Notes under the pieces: model-generated
Told to the model about the DNA's origin: nothing
Database searches by the model: none
The model's input: the letters and a program-made list of their open reading frames with translations, nothing else
Shown: piece by piece, positions 8,779 through 18,988 of the stretch
Numbering within the stretch: the first letter of the stretch is position 1
Layout of the letters: every line of letters starts with the position of its first letter
Assembly: GCA_019693395.1 (NCBI GenBank)
Contig: JAAMXP010004456.1
Location: 1-23,943 of the forward strand
DNA from: Ettlia oleoabundans
Lineage: Eukaryota; Chlorophyta; Chlorophyceae; Chlamydomonadales
Length of the DNA stretch: 23,943 nt
Direction of reading: 5' to 3'
Translations under genes and position numbers: made by a program

Positions 8779-10412
8779 ATGGAGCTCTCCGACGCCACCA
8801 TGCCACTGCTCAGAATCACGTCTGCTCTGGGCAGCTCCGCCGTGGCTTTCGTGATGACGCAGCCCGAGCTCAGGGCCCAAATTGCGCAGTGGTTTGCGGA
8901 GGGCTACTCAAGGTTGGCAGGCTATGGTGAAATGTCCACAGGAGAGCAATGTGAAGCACCCTGCAACCGGCCCGCGCCAGTTCCTCGTGGGCTGCTTGGC
9001 GCTGCTGATCCCGCGGCTGATGCTGAGGCAAATTCTACATCACCCAAGGTTTCCTCTAGTCAAGCAGGGCAGGACGAAGCATCCCAGCAGTATGTGGCCA
9101 GTTTGGCTGCAGAAGAACTGATGGGCAGACTGATGCCTGTCGCCACGGTGCTGCCGCAGCCTGCGCCCCTCCAATCCAGCCGCCGCAGTTCCCAAGGGGA
9201 GTTGCCATCAGGTTCAGCCAGTAACAAAGGTGCAGGTGCCAGCACAAGCAAGTCAGCACAGCTGAGCGCTGATGAGTTGATGGAGAGCACTGCCTGGCAG
9301 CTGTTTGGTGGACAGAACAGTCATTGGGTGGTGTTGCTTGCAGCTGCCAGCAGCGTGTCTGGTGCAGGCGGACGTCAGTCGCACTCCAAGGCCAGCCTTC
9401 TGGTGCAGAGCGGCATAAACATCAGCTACCTTGGCCAGATGTGGCTCCCAGATTGGCGCAAAGAGCTGCTGTGCCGAGATTATTGGCGCAAGTATCTGGC
9501 CACGGACAGCGACGGTGAGCAGCATCTGTGGGTGCCGAGCTGGCGCAAGGATCTCGTCATGCTGCCCCTCTTCACGGACAAGGAGGCAAGTGGGCCCTGG
9601 GTGGGCAGACGTGCCAGTATATGCCTGCCTGCCGCAGGTCGCCTTGCTTGCGGGGTTTTGTCGACGGAATGGCGCCATGCGCCTTGCAAGCAAACACGCA
9701 ACAGTGGTTTGCACCAATGCATACCCCTAGACTAACGTGCCAGGAGCTATGCCAGCCTGCAATCTCCCTTGTTGTTGTTTCATCGCAGATGTGGCACCTG
9801 GTCAGCCTGCGCCACGTGCTGGATGAGGTCCTGTCCGTATTCCTGGAGGGCTCAGGCTGGCAGCCACACTTCCGCATCTACTGGGATGAAAAAGGTGTGG
9901 GGGGACGGGGATGGGGCACCCTATCATGCTTCCGTTCAGCTGCTCAAGGCCTGGTAGTGCCTCAATACATATGCATGGACCGTGTGCCCACTCAGCCGTT
10001 GACGGCCCATTTTGGGCAGGGCTGCCCTGAGTGCACAAGCGGCGGCAACCTTTGCAGTCCCATGGCCTTGGGGGCCATGACTTGCAAGGGCATGCCTGCT
10101 GCTGCCTGCTCAAGCGGTGACATCATCTCCTTTTCCATGCCAAGCCCGCTTGCAGATGATGACTGGTGCTTTACCGATGGCTCTGTGGCATGGTTCAATG
10201 CCTACCATGAGCTTTCTTGCAGCCCACTGGGCGCCTCACCAGACAGCTCAGGCCCCCCAACGCCCACAGCCCATGCTGGGGCTCAGCGGGATCGCAAGAA
10301 GCAGTGGTTCCTGGCCTGCTGCCGTCTGCTGGCACACGCCTGTGGCATGAATGAGGTGGAAGTCACTTTTCGCTACACAAAGAGGCTCCCTGTTAATTCA
10401 ACTCTCTCTTGA
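8779..10412 (+). CDS. Array gene D: sacsin/DUF3684 C-terminal-like paralog with a GC-AG intron
   Basis: Exons 8779-9585, 9789-9894 and 10156-10412 (TGA) give 389 residues, with intron phases 0 and 1. Intron 1 must begin with GC (AG|GCAAGT at 9586) to match the other copies; no GT gives the same join. The N-terminus MELSDATMPLLR is followed by a hydrophobic stretch (about residues 8-26) and PELRAQIAQWFAEG. A Ser/Ala-rich linker leads to ESTAWQLFG. Near the exon 1 end there is an internal repeat: WLPDWRKELL then WVPSWRKDLV. Exon 2 is almost identical to exon 2 of gene C. Exon 3 has CFTDGSVAWFNA and KKQWFLACCRLLAHAC; the HELAH site reads RLLAH (361-365), with the first His and the Glu lost. The tail is short (ends VNSTLS). 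Function unknown; probably non-catalytic. Confidence 0.68.
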
Positions 10413-10951
10413 ACCCATCAAACAGAGTTGGTATTTATGATTATCTATTCTCAAGGTACCAAACACGTAGATCTGCATTTGTGCCGAGCGCTCGATCTGG
10501 CGCAGAAGGTCTGGACAAGGACACCTCTTTTTCCTCGTTGCTTGACAGCATTCTGGAAATACACTGAACATACTTTGGCTTGCTCACCATCCAAACCTGT
10601 ACATAACTCGTCGATCGCCCATGACCCACCCCTTATTTGCGCAAACACTTACTGATTGCAGCGTTGTGTTGTATAGGGCTGTACATAATCTATCTTGAAA
10701 GGATAAGTATGAAAGGAAAGGCAAACCAAGCATATATTCAGAGGACATCCTGGAAACAGGCAGGCTTCAAGTCAATTATCATGGCAGTTGCCCACCAAGA
10801 AGGCATGTTGATGGCGCATGGCTGATAGCCTGCCACAGTTGGAAGCATCGCTGCCACCCTCTGTCAATGTCAAGCATCTTGCAATGCCTGCACATCTCTG
10901 CCTTTCCTGCGCAGTACCTCTCATATGCAGCAAGTTCCACGTAGCTGCGTA
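10413..10951. other. Convergent intergenic region between gene D and TrmB
   Basis: This holds the 3' trailers of gene D (+) and TrmB (-). It is more AT-rich than its surroundings. No coding region, RNA gene or clear TGTAA signal was found on either strand. Confidence 0.35.
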
Positions 10952-13860
10952 TTAGATGCGGCGCAGCATCATGCGGTACACCGGCAGCCCCTGCTCGGTG
11001 GTGAGCACCTCGCGCTCAGTGGGCACGCCCTGGAAGAGATGGAGGGAAGGGAGCGAGGCACAGGCAGGGCACTATAAGGCAGCAAGTAGCGGCAAAATAG
11101 AAAGGGCAGGGGTGGAGGCGGAATGGAGCAGTGAGATCACAGGAGGCTGGGAAGGCCGACATGGCCTTTGGCACACAGCGATCTGCTGATGAGGGCAGCC
11201 AGCAGCACAAGTAAGAAAGGGACGGCAGTGGCAGGTGAAGCAACAGCAGGATCAGCGGCAGCAGCAGTATCAGCAAAATGACAGCAAGCAGGTCAGCAGC
11301 AGCCCCATCCGTTGCACATCAGCAGCAGCGCCACGAATATGCCAGCTCACCAGCGGGTTGTCCAACAGCCAGCCAGCAGCAGCCCACTGCGACTGCCACT
11401 GCGGTTCTTCAGCCTCGTGCTGCTGCCCTCCTTCTTGCCCCTGCTGCCTCTCTAACAGCTGCTGTTCACCTGCTGCCGCTGCCTGCTGCTGCCCTTTCGC
11501 TTGCTGCTCCCCCTGCTCCTGCTCCTGCACCCACTGCTGCTGCCCTGGTGGCGGCTCGCTGGCTGCCTGGAAGATTGGCCCTGAGTGCAGCTGCTGGCAA
11601 GGTGCAAACCAGGTGCTGCCGTGCCGCTCAAACTCATCCCGCATGTGCTCTGCCGCCTGCAGGAGTGAAATTGGGGCGGACCAGGTATGTTTGCTGTCTT
11701 GTTGGCAATGGAGAAAAGCAGGCAAAGGGGGAGATGAAGATTGCTTATGTGGCAGGCGAAGAGGGCAAAGAAGATATATTGAATGTGGACCAGGCTGGCG
11801 AACGCTTGGTCNNNNNNNNNTACACCCATCCACCCACCCACACCACACCCACCCACCTCCAGCACGTCCGACTGCAGGAACACGCGTGATCCCGGAGCCA
11901 TCAGGCGCCCCAGGGCCTCAACCAACTGCCGCTGAACTGTGCGCCGCTTCCTGCAAGGCACGCATGGTTGGGCAGGCAGCTGGACAAAGGTGAGAAGTTG
12001 CAGCAGGCAAAGCGGGGGGACGCCTAAATCAGAGACCAACAGGGTGGCAGAACAGCAGGGACAGATAACCAGGGCCGCATTACGCAGACATTGTGCTGCA
12101 GCCTGCATGAGTAGCCGCGTCCATGCCAGACTTACAACCCGAAGGGGTCAGGCAGCTGCCTGCACGGATGCACGGCTGCTTACGGTTCACCTGTGCCGGG
12201 CCTTGAAGTGTGGGTCAGGGAATTGCACGCATGCCAGCTCCAAGGGGCCTGGGTAGCCGCCCAGGGTGTGGTCCAAGGTGATGGTGGCATTGCCCCTGCA
12301 AGAGGGGCGGGTGGTCGCGTGTGACATTTGGGTGCGATGCATGACTGTGCTGAAGGATATCATGGCGCAGGGCATTTTTTGCGAGCGCAGCGGGCGAGTC
12401 GTGCGTGCAAGCTGCCCAGCATCCCGCTGGTCACCACGCCCAGCTCTGCTCTGTGAGGCCTGTCGCGCGCTGTCATGCCCAATAAGCACAGCTGAGGAAC
12501 AGCATTAGCTCTGTAAGCTGCAGCCTGCCGTGCCCTGCCCTTCTCTGTTCCTGCCCTGGGCTCCTGCAAAAGCCCTGTGCACCTCAGGAAGAGCACCGAC
12601 TGTGCGAGGTCCAGGCTAGCTGCCCACTTGTTGGCCCTGTCTATGATGGGGGCACGGATCTCCAGACCAAGCATGTTGTGCCCCGGCATCGCCTTGCTGC
12701 AGGGGAGTGGAACGCACATCATCTCGCCAACAACTTGTGAAATAGGGTGGAGGAAGGAGTACGTGCAAAACGAGATGTGCGACCTGGCTGAAAGGGAACA
12801 GATGCGACGCCTTTTCCGTGCTGCAACGGCGAGTCGCTCATCAGCGGAAAGAAGGACGGATGCAGGTGAGGCCGAGGGGCGCAGTAACCACACACAGTGC
12901 ACCCTCACAAAGCTTTTGGCCCAGCAGGCAACTCAGCAAGCAGCCTACATTGCAGCCTCTCTTTAACTAGCCAATCAGCCAGCCAGCCAGCCAGCACCTG
13001 AGTGCCAGCAGGAACCGGCCGTAGCCGCACCCAATGTCCAGCACCAGCGGCCGCCCTGCATCAGCGTACACCCCCTGCCAGACGGGCGGGTCGGTGGGCA
13101 CTTGCAGCTCCTGCGGGGGTGAAAAGAAGGTAGGAAAATATATATAGGGAAGCAGGCAGCAGGTGCGTGTGGTAAGTGGCGGCAGAGGTTCTACTTTCGA
13201 CAGCGGCAGAGGTCTGCAGCAGCAATGTGCTTCAAGCTTAGCTTTGGCACCAGCAGCGGAAAAGGTACAACAAGTGCATGCAGCGGCGTGGGTAACTGCA
13301 CGAGCGACATCACTAGCAGATCTGAGCGTCAGCCATAGCCATCAACGTCGACGAAGCCACCACCCACAAACGTCGCACCTTCTTGAGCGGGTTGACGTGC
13401 TGCCGCACACGCACGCCCCCCACCTGCATTACAGCACACACATAAATGATGCACTTCAGTCCTGAGGCGACAGCTGGAGGCTGTAAGGCATGTGCAACCA
13501 TGCATTTGCAGGTCCTATGAGAAGCCACCCAGTTGTGTGGCAGCAAACGGCAGCACTTAGCAGCAGCATCCAACAAAGACGTCCCCAGCAGCGGCGGCTC
13601 CCTACCGCGTCATAAATTTCTCGAGGGATGCCTAGCTTGCTTTCCACATTCAGCTGCAGTCGGTCCTGATCCCTGACGCCTTGAGCAGGGCTGCTATGCA
13701 GCTCTGCATCTTGCTGCTGCTGCTGCTGCTGCTGCTGCGTCACGGCTGCTGCTGCTATACCAGAGGGGTGGCGGCACAGGCGGCGGCTCACCCGGTGGCG
13801 GCACAGCAGGACAGGCGCCAGAAGGCGGCATGGCGTGCCACAACCAGCTGCCGCTAACAT
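10952..13860 (-). CDS. trmB: tRNA (guanine-N7-)-methyltransferase, TrmB type, probably organelle-targeted
   Basis: Eight exons on the minus strand: 13860-13606, 13423-13379, 13110-12998, 12696-12583, 12295-12191, 11950-11857, 11656-11351 and 11029-10952, all GT-AG and phase-consistent, giving about 369 residues. The joined protein shows the family from end to end: RVRQHVNPLKK, LVLDIGCGYGRFLLAL (SAM-binding loop), MLGLEIRAPIIDRANKWA, ACVQFPDPHFKARHRKRR (catalytic and tRNA-binding segment) and GWLLDNPLGVPTEREV at the C-terminus. The enzyme forms m7G at position 46 in the variable loop of tRNA. The first 40 residues are Arg/Ala/Cys-rich with few acids, which suggests a chloroplast or mitochondrial targeting peptide; a run of nine Gln follows. 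Between WFAPCQQLHSGPIF and WLLDNP is a Gln/Glu-rich insertion of about 55 residues absent from bacterial TrmB. The assembly gap falls in the intron between 11656 and 11857. Confidence 0.9.
11812..11820. other. Assembly gap (nine Ns)
   Basis: Nine undetermined bases lie in TrmB intron 6, next to a CCCA/CACC-rich simple repeat at about 11822-11856 that probably stopped sequencing or assembly. No exon is affected. Confidence 0.95.
12976..12994. repeat. (CAGC)n microsatellite in a TrmB intron
   Basis: A short tetranucleotide run of CAGC units sits just inside the donor end of the TrmB intron that follows exon 13110-12998 on the minus strand. Confidence 0.6.
13712..13738. repeat. Trinucleotide repeat (TGC/GCA x9) coding polyglutamine in TrmB
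   Basis: Nine TGC units on the plus strand encode a Gln run in exon 1 of TrmB on the minus strand, just after the presumed targeting peptide. Such runs are typical of low-complexity insertions in algal proteins. Confidence 0.85.
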
Positions 13861-14156
13861 AGATGTCCCGCTGGAGGGCTGCAGCGAGGCAATTAACGCC
13901 TGCTAATTCAGTTACACTCAACTGGTGTGGCAGGAAAGGGCTGCGGGCCTGAGTGTGTGTTCGGCCAAGCGTCTTGCGGCAATGAAGCACGCCAAGACTG
14001 GCAATCCCTCCAGTGCATGTCAGGGCGGACCGTACGCCTGTACAACCCTGGACCTGAGGCAGCCTGGAATGAGGCACCCAAAAGGGCAAATTAGCAAAGG
14101 CACATGTGAATATTGTTCGCAGCTGTTGCCCGTTGGTGCCAGGGTTCCGAGCAATT
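13861..14156. promoter_or_regulatory. Divergent promoter region between TrmB (-) and the membrane-protein gene (+)
   Basis: The two predicted start codons (13860 on the minus strand and 14157 on the plus strand) are 296 bp apart and point away from each other. The region must carry both leaders and probably both promoters. No specific element could be identified by eye. Confidence 0.5.
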
Positions 14157-15549
14157 ATGCCCACCGATGGGAGGGTTGCGGCCGAACGCGAGACACAAGT
14201 CGCGCAAGTTGAGAATGCAGCGCCATTGCAAGCGCCTGGGCTCTTGCCCGGCACGCCCGGCACGCCCTTCCACCACCGCTGCAACATGCTGTGGGCAGAG
14301 CAGTGCCGCCGCTCCTGGCGTCAGCCCTATCTCACTATGGTGAGGCTCTCACTCACATGTGCTGTCGCTGTACCTCTTGCGGTGGTGAGGATTGATCCTC
14401 GCGTGGCCTCGTGTCCCAAGTTGGTGTAAATGTTAGTGTGTGGTTTATGCAGCGGTACAGCACCTTCCCCGGCGAGTGCCACACGACTTCCCGCCGGCCT
14501 CTACTTTCCTGCTGGTATGTTGCTGGCCTTCGTTGCAGGCTTTCACTGTCATCATCCTGTACCGCTGCTGGCATCTTCTCACCGCCTACACCTTTGCCTG
14601 GCTGCTGCTCTCCCTGGCAGCCTCCCTAGCTGACATCGCCTGGCGCAGAGGCTGGCCCGGCAGCTACCCACGCTGGCGCGAATTGCCCGCTGCGCTCCTC
14701 ACTTTCAACGCATTTGGGCCCAGCGCAGCTTGGCTGCTGATGCGACGCTTGTTGCATGAACAAGCGGCGCCCATGAGGGGGACGCTGGGCTGTGCAGCGC
14801 ACCTGCTGTTTGCAAGCGGTGCTGTCAAGATGGCTGCTAATGCGCTGTCGCTGCGAGTGAGGCTGAGGTGAGGGGCTGCTGAAGGGAGGCAACAGGTTAT
14901 GCCTCAGAAGGGTGCGACTCCAGCCAGTTGCCGCTGCTGCTGTGAGGGTTGTAGGTGGTTGTGGTGTGTAACAAGGGCAGGAAGCAGTTCCCAATGCATT
15001 GCAGCTTTGCTCTCAAACCTTCCTTTCCCCTTACTCCTAACACCCAATGTCTGCAGCCTGAGCACGGCATTACAGCTGGCGCTGCTGATTGCATCCACGC
15101 CTCACACGCCCCTGGTATGCGCGGAGGTGCCATTTGCACATCCCAAGAGTCGGCAAGCCATCCACCAGCTTTTCGGGGCGATGAATGCAGCAGCAAACCT
15201 AGCAGCAATGCCAACACCGTTGGTCGCCGCCAAACCCAGCTTTGAGGTTCAGTGCACCACGTTAGCTCTTTGGTTCCGCATGTCTCTCGCCCTGCTGGCC
15301 CCGCTACTGCATGAGGCTCTGGGAGAAGCGAGGCTGTGGAAGCAGCACCAGGCGGAGCGGCGCGTGGCAGGTCTGCCGCCGGATCATTCATACATGGAAA
15401 GTGCCTACCGCACTGTGTGGTGGCTGTGCGGCGGGGACAGCTTGGTGCACGCGAGCCTCGTTTGTGTGCTGCTCATGGCACTGGCTTGGCAGGTCGCTTC
15501 CCTGCTGGTGATGCGCTGGCTGGTGCTGACAGCCGGTGCAGACTTATGA
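14157..15549 (+). CDS. Multi-pass membrane protein of unknown function
   Basis: Exons 14157-14339, 14539-14867 and 15057-15549 (TGA) give about 334 residues; phases 0 and 2 join cleanly. ATG 14157 is the first in its frame. The N-terminal 60 residues are hydrophilic (HHRCNMLWAEQCRRSWRQPY). Several hydrophobic, probably membrane-spanning stretches follow, for example around TVIILYRCWHLLTAY with FAWLLLSLAASL, ALLTFNAFGPSAAWLLM, GCAAHLLFASGAVKM, LSTALQLALLIAS, TLALWFRMSLALLAPLL, and LVCVLLMALAWQVASLLVM at the C-terminus. A cytosolic or lumenal loop with charged residues (LWKQHQAERRVAGLPPDHSY) precedes the last one. I do not recognise the family; it may be lineage-specific. A TGTAA signal lies 75 bp past the stop. 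It is divergent from TrmB and upstream of the MAPR gene with no visible functional tie. Confidence 0.7.
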
Positions 15550-15623
15550 TCACACGCTCGTCTGCTTTTCACCGGCTTGTGGGTTTTATGTTTGTCATTA
15601 CTAAAGTTATGCTCAGAAAAACT

Positions 15624-15628
15624 TGTAA
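15624..15628 (+). terminator. Candidate poly(A) signal TGTAA for the membrane-protein gene
   Basis: TGTAA is placed about 75 bp after the TGA stop at 15547-15549, followed by an AT-rich stretch. Confidence 0.5.
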
Positions 15629-15834
15629 AATTCTCTAACATGTGAGGTTTTACATAGGCACCCCTGCGATTGAAGGTTGGTAGCACGGGTCTCCCTGTTC
15701 GTGTTGGCGCACAGGCGGCGGGGTTGTGGAAAGCTGACCATTCGCAAGGTTCTCAGCCGTGGTTCTGGACGTGCAATCAGCCTCATCTCCTTATTATTGA
15801 GCGCCTGCACTCAAGCCTCTGCAGTAGCCCAACC

Positions 15835-18482
15835 ATGAACTTGGGGGTTCTGGCATGTGGCCTGGTCTTATGCTACGTGCTGCTCTCGCTGTTGCGAGCG
15901 GTCTTCTTCCCTCGTAAGCCGCCACCACCCCTAACATACAAGCCCCGTCAGGTCGGTGATCAAGACGAATTGTCAGCGGGGCTCTCCAACGCCGCGCCTT
16001 GATCCTGCAGCGATTTCAAGCCAGACTTGCTCCGTTCGATAACTGCATCATGCACGATCGGCCCGCCAGTAGCTTACAAGGTGGCACTGGTGGTGGTGGC
16101 AACCTCTCCTGCCGCTAACTGCCGCCCCCTGCCCCACATCAACCTATATACACTGCTTTGCCGGGCTACAGATTGGTGATGTGACGCTCCTTGAGCTGAG
16201 CAAGTACGATGGGCGAGACCCCTCTCGACCCATCCTTCTGGCAGTGCGGGGCCGTGTGTTTGACGTCACCACTGGGCGAGCCTTCTATGCCCCAGGTATC
16301 CTTGCTAGCGACGTCTCTCAGGCTGGGCTGAGGTGGGGCGGGACTGAGTTTGCTGGTTAAGATGGACTTTTATTGGTACCCACTGACGCGCACGGCAGCC
16401 TGAGGCGCACCTATTGTTGCTGCGCCATGTCTGCCTGCCGCCATCTAGACAGCCCTGCCAGATCAATCATGCCGGCCATGCCACATTGCCACAGCTGCCT
16501 CCCTTGCATTCTCTGCCGGTTCTGCCAGGTGCTGGATACCACTTGTTTGCTGGGAAGGAGGTGGCACGAGCGTTGGCCAAGGTGGCCGTGGAGGAGAAGG
16601 AGTGCAACGATAAGTGAGCTAGTCAGCTGCTTGTGCCTTATGTGTCACTGCATGCATGCAGAGTGGGTTGCCAGTTGAAGTGCGGACAGTGCTATTAATA
16701 GGTCCGGAGGTGCATGGCCTACTGCTTCACTTCCTCCCTGATTGCCTCTTCGTCTGAAGCCGTGAAAATCTCAAGCCCCGTTCCTTCTTCCTACCTAGCA
16801 TGGTGTTCTCTCATCTGCCCCGCTCTTCCCTCTCCTTTGCCCTTTGCTGCAGCCTGGAAGGTCTGAGCAGGTCTGAGCTGGACAGCCTGGCCGACTGGGA
16901 GCGAACCTTTGAGAGCAAGTACGAGATGGTGGGGCGGGTGAGTGGGCGATTTGGCGCTGGGACAGGTGGTTCAGATGTATGGGGGTTGGGGGGTCGGGGT
17001 GAATATTCGTAAGTTTCTGCTGCTGCATCCGGTGCTGCGCATTGCACTACCTCTGCAATTTGCATGCCCATTGCCCCTGCATTGCGTGCCCGCCCCAGTG
17101 ATGCCCGCAACAGAAGGAAAGAAATTTCCAATCCAGTTTTAACATGCCGAACGCGGTCGCGCCCCACCCGGGCGTGTGCTGCGCTGACGAGCCGCCATCG
17201 CGCTGAGGGGGCTGCCCGCTGCCCTGCACCTGTTCTAGTCATCCCTGCTCTTGCATGTACCAGATGTGTTGCGGCTACCGCTGCAGGCCCCCCCCCTTTG
17301 CCAGTCATGCTAAGCAATGCCCATCCCAGATGCCTGCATCCCTCCATCTTCCTCCAGTCCAATTCTTGAATTGCCTCGCTCCTTTTCCTCCGCTTTCCTG
17401 GCCACCCCTGGCTGCATAAAGCTGGCGTCCTACTCCGCCGCTGCGTCATGGCTCTACTTGCAGGTGGTGCCGCCGTTGCGGCTAACGCTTGAGCAGCTGG
17501 CGCAGCATAGCGGTTCTGACAGCAGCAAGCCGCTGTACCTGGCCATATGCGGCACGGTGCTGGATGTAACGACAGGTGGGTGGCTGTGGTGTGGATGTGA
17601 GCGATGGGTGAATATGGTGTGCTCGGTTGTAATGAGCTGGGGTGGCTGTGCCAGGCAGGGGGTTGCAGCGTACATTTGGCAGATGGGTGTGAATAGCTGT
17701 GAGGCTGCCTGGCTTGCTGCCATACTCAATCACCCACAGACATGCACAGATGGTGTTTGTAAATGCTGCGCCTTGTGTCAGCCTTCCTGCCTCTTGTAGC
17801 TGTGCGTCAGCCACACACACAGCTGGCTTGCTGCCCCTGGTCAGAACAAGTCGGGCGGTTCCCCATTCGGCCCATACTTGCACAGCATAGCGGCTTGCCT
17901 GGGGTGGTTTGGCAGCAGCCCTCTCCGCCCTCCTGTAACTTGCAATGCATGGCTGGCGTCCTGGGGTTGCAGGCAGCGGTTTCTACGGTCCTGACGGGGC
18001 CTACCCCTTTGCCGGCAAGGAGTGTGCGCGAGCGCTGGCCAAGTTCTCAACGGAGGAGGCAGGTGAGAGCCAGGGCTGGAAAATGCGTGTGGTTGGACTG
18101 AGCGCAGCTGAGGTGGGGCTATCAGGGCTGTGCCGGGCTTGGCAGGGCGGGCTATGCTGGGCCAGGCTGCTCTGTTCCGCCTTAAACTGGGCTGCCCTGA
18201 ACTATTAGCATCCTCATGGTGAGCTGGCACCCACCACGCTGAAGTCAAAGCCAGTTGAAACTAGGTAGCCAGCTGAGCGGAAACCTTCGCTCGTCCCATA
18301 CCCCTCACCGCCACCGCCATTCCTCCTCGCCTGCAGACTGCACCGACGACCTCGCTGGCCTCTCCCTGGCTGAGGTAGATGCATTGCGTGAGTGGCAGGG
18401 CCGCCTCTACTCCAAGTACCCCATAGTGGGTGAGGTGGTGAAGGAGCAGGCGGCGGCAACGGGCAAGGCAGAAGTGCAGTAA
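15835..18482 (+). CDS. Membrane-anchored protein with two tandem MAPR (cytochrome b5-like heme/steroid-binding) domains
   Basis: Seven exons (15835-15951, 16172-16295, 16529-16613, 16853-16937, 17464-17575, 17973-18062, 18337-18482) give 252 residues. Residues about 4-24 form one hydrophobic anchor (LGVLACGLVLCYVLLSLLR), followed by a Pro/Lys-rich linker. Domain 1 (about 40-135) contains LAVRGRVFDVTTGRAFY, AGYHLFAGKEVARALAK and SKYEMVG. Domain 2 (about 138-245) contains LAICGTVLDVTTGSGFY, GAYPFAGKECARALAKF and SKYPIVGEV. The Tyr residues that bind heme in PGRMC1 (FYGP, PY) and the KY pair have counterparts in both domains, so both could bind heme. PGRMC/MAPR proteins usually have one domain and sit in the ER membrane, where they support cytochrome P450 and sterol metabolism. 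The duplicated domain is the odd feature; intron positions in the two halves are similar, pointing to an internal duplication. TGTAA lies 45 bp past the stop. Confidence 0.85.
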
Positions 18483-18988
18483 GGGAGGGCAGGTGGCTGA
18501 TGCATCAGCAGCAGGCGGGCGTTGACTGTAATGCAACAGGTATGAAGCATTGCGTGGGTAGATCCTCGAGCAAGAGGTCTGCCAAGCAAGGCCGCCAGCA
18601 GTTCTGCGTAAGATTTAGTTTGGCTTGACCACCAACCCTCCTGCCTTGTGTATCTGCATCTATGGACCGAATCACGTTGTTGTAGGCAGCTGAAATCCGT
18701 CAGAGCCGACAGCTTGCTAGTTAAGTGCACAGATCAGGTCCGCCATTGGTGGAGCGTTAGCCCTTGTGCTTTCTGTAGAGGCACACTATGCGACCGCATT
18801 GGGCTGGAGGTGGGACTGTGCGGAGCATTGCACATGCACGCCAGGCTGAAAGCAGCAACGACATTAACATGGATACAAGGCACCGAATCTCGTTGGAGAT
18901 GCAATCCCTGCCAGCGCCCGCAGCGGCATGCGGACGCAGCTGACGCCGCCTGGCACCGCCCGCCACATCAGCTGCGGACTGCCGTCAC
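18483..18988 (+). other. Intergenic: MAPR trailer and methyltransferase leader
   Basis: It contains the MAPR 3' end and the leader of the next gene. The methyltransferase frame has an in-frame TGA shortly upstream of its ATG at 18989, so exon 1 cannot simply extend. A short upstream coding exon cannot be excluded, but I see none with clear signals. Confidence 0.35.
18527..18531 (+). terminator. Candidate poly(A) signal TGTAA for the double-MAPR gene
   Basis: TGTAA lies 45 bp downstream of the TAA stop at 18480-18482. Confidence 0.5.

Noticed and set aside
8417..8854. Plus-strand open frame upstream of gene D
   Set aside because: It is in a different frame from gene D, has random-looking composition and overlaps the gene D start.
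14453..14514. Possible extra exon in the membrane-protein gene between acceptor GCAG and donor GTATGT
   Set aside because: Its length (62 bp) does not fit the phases of the flanking exons, which join directly in frame.
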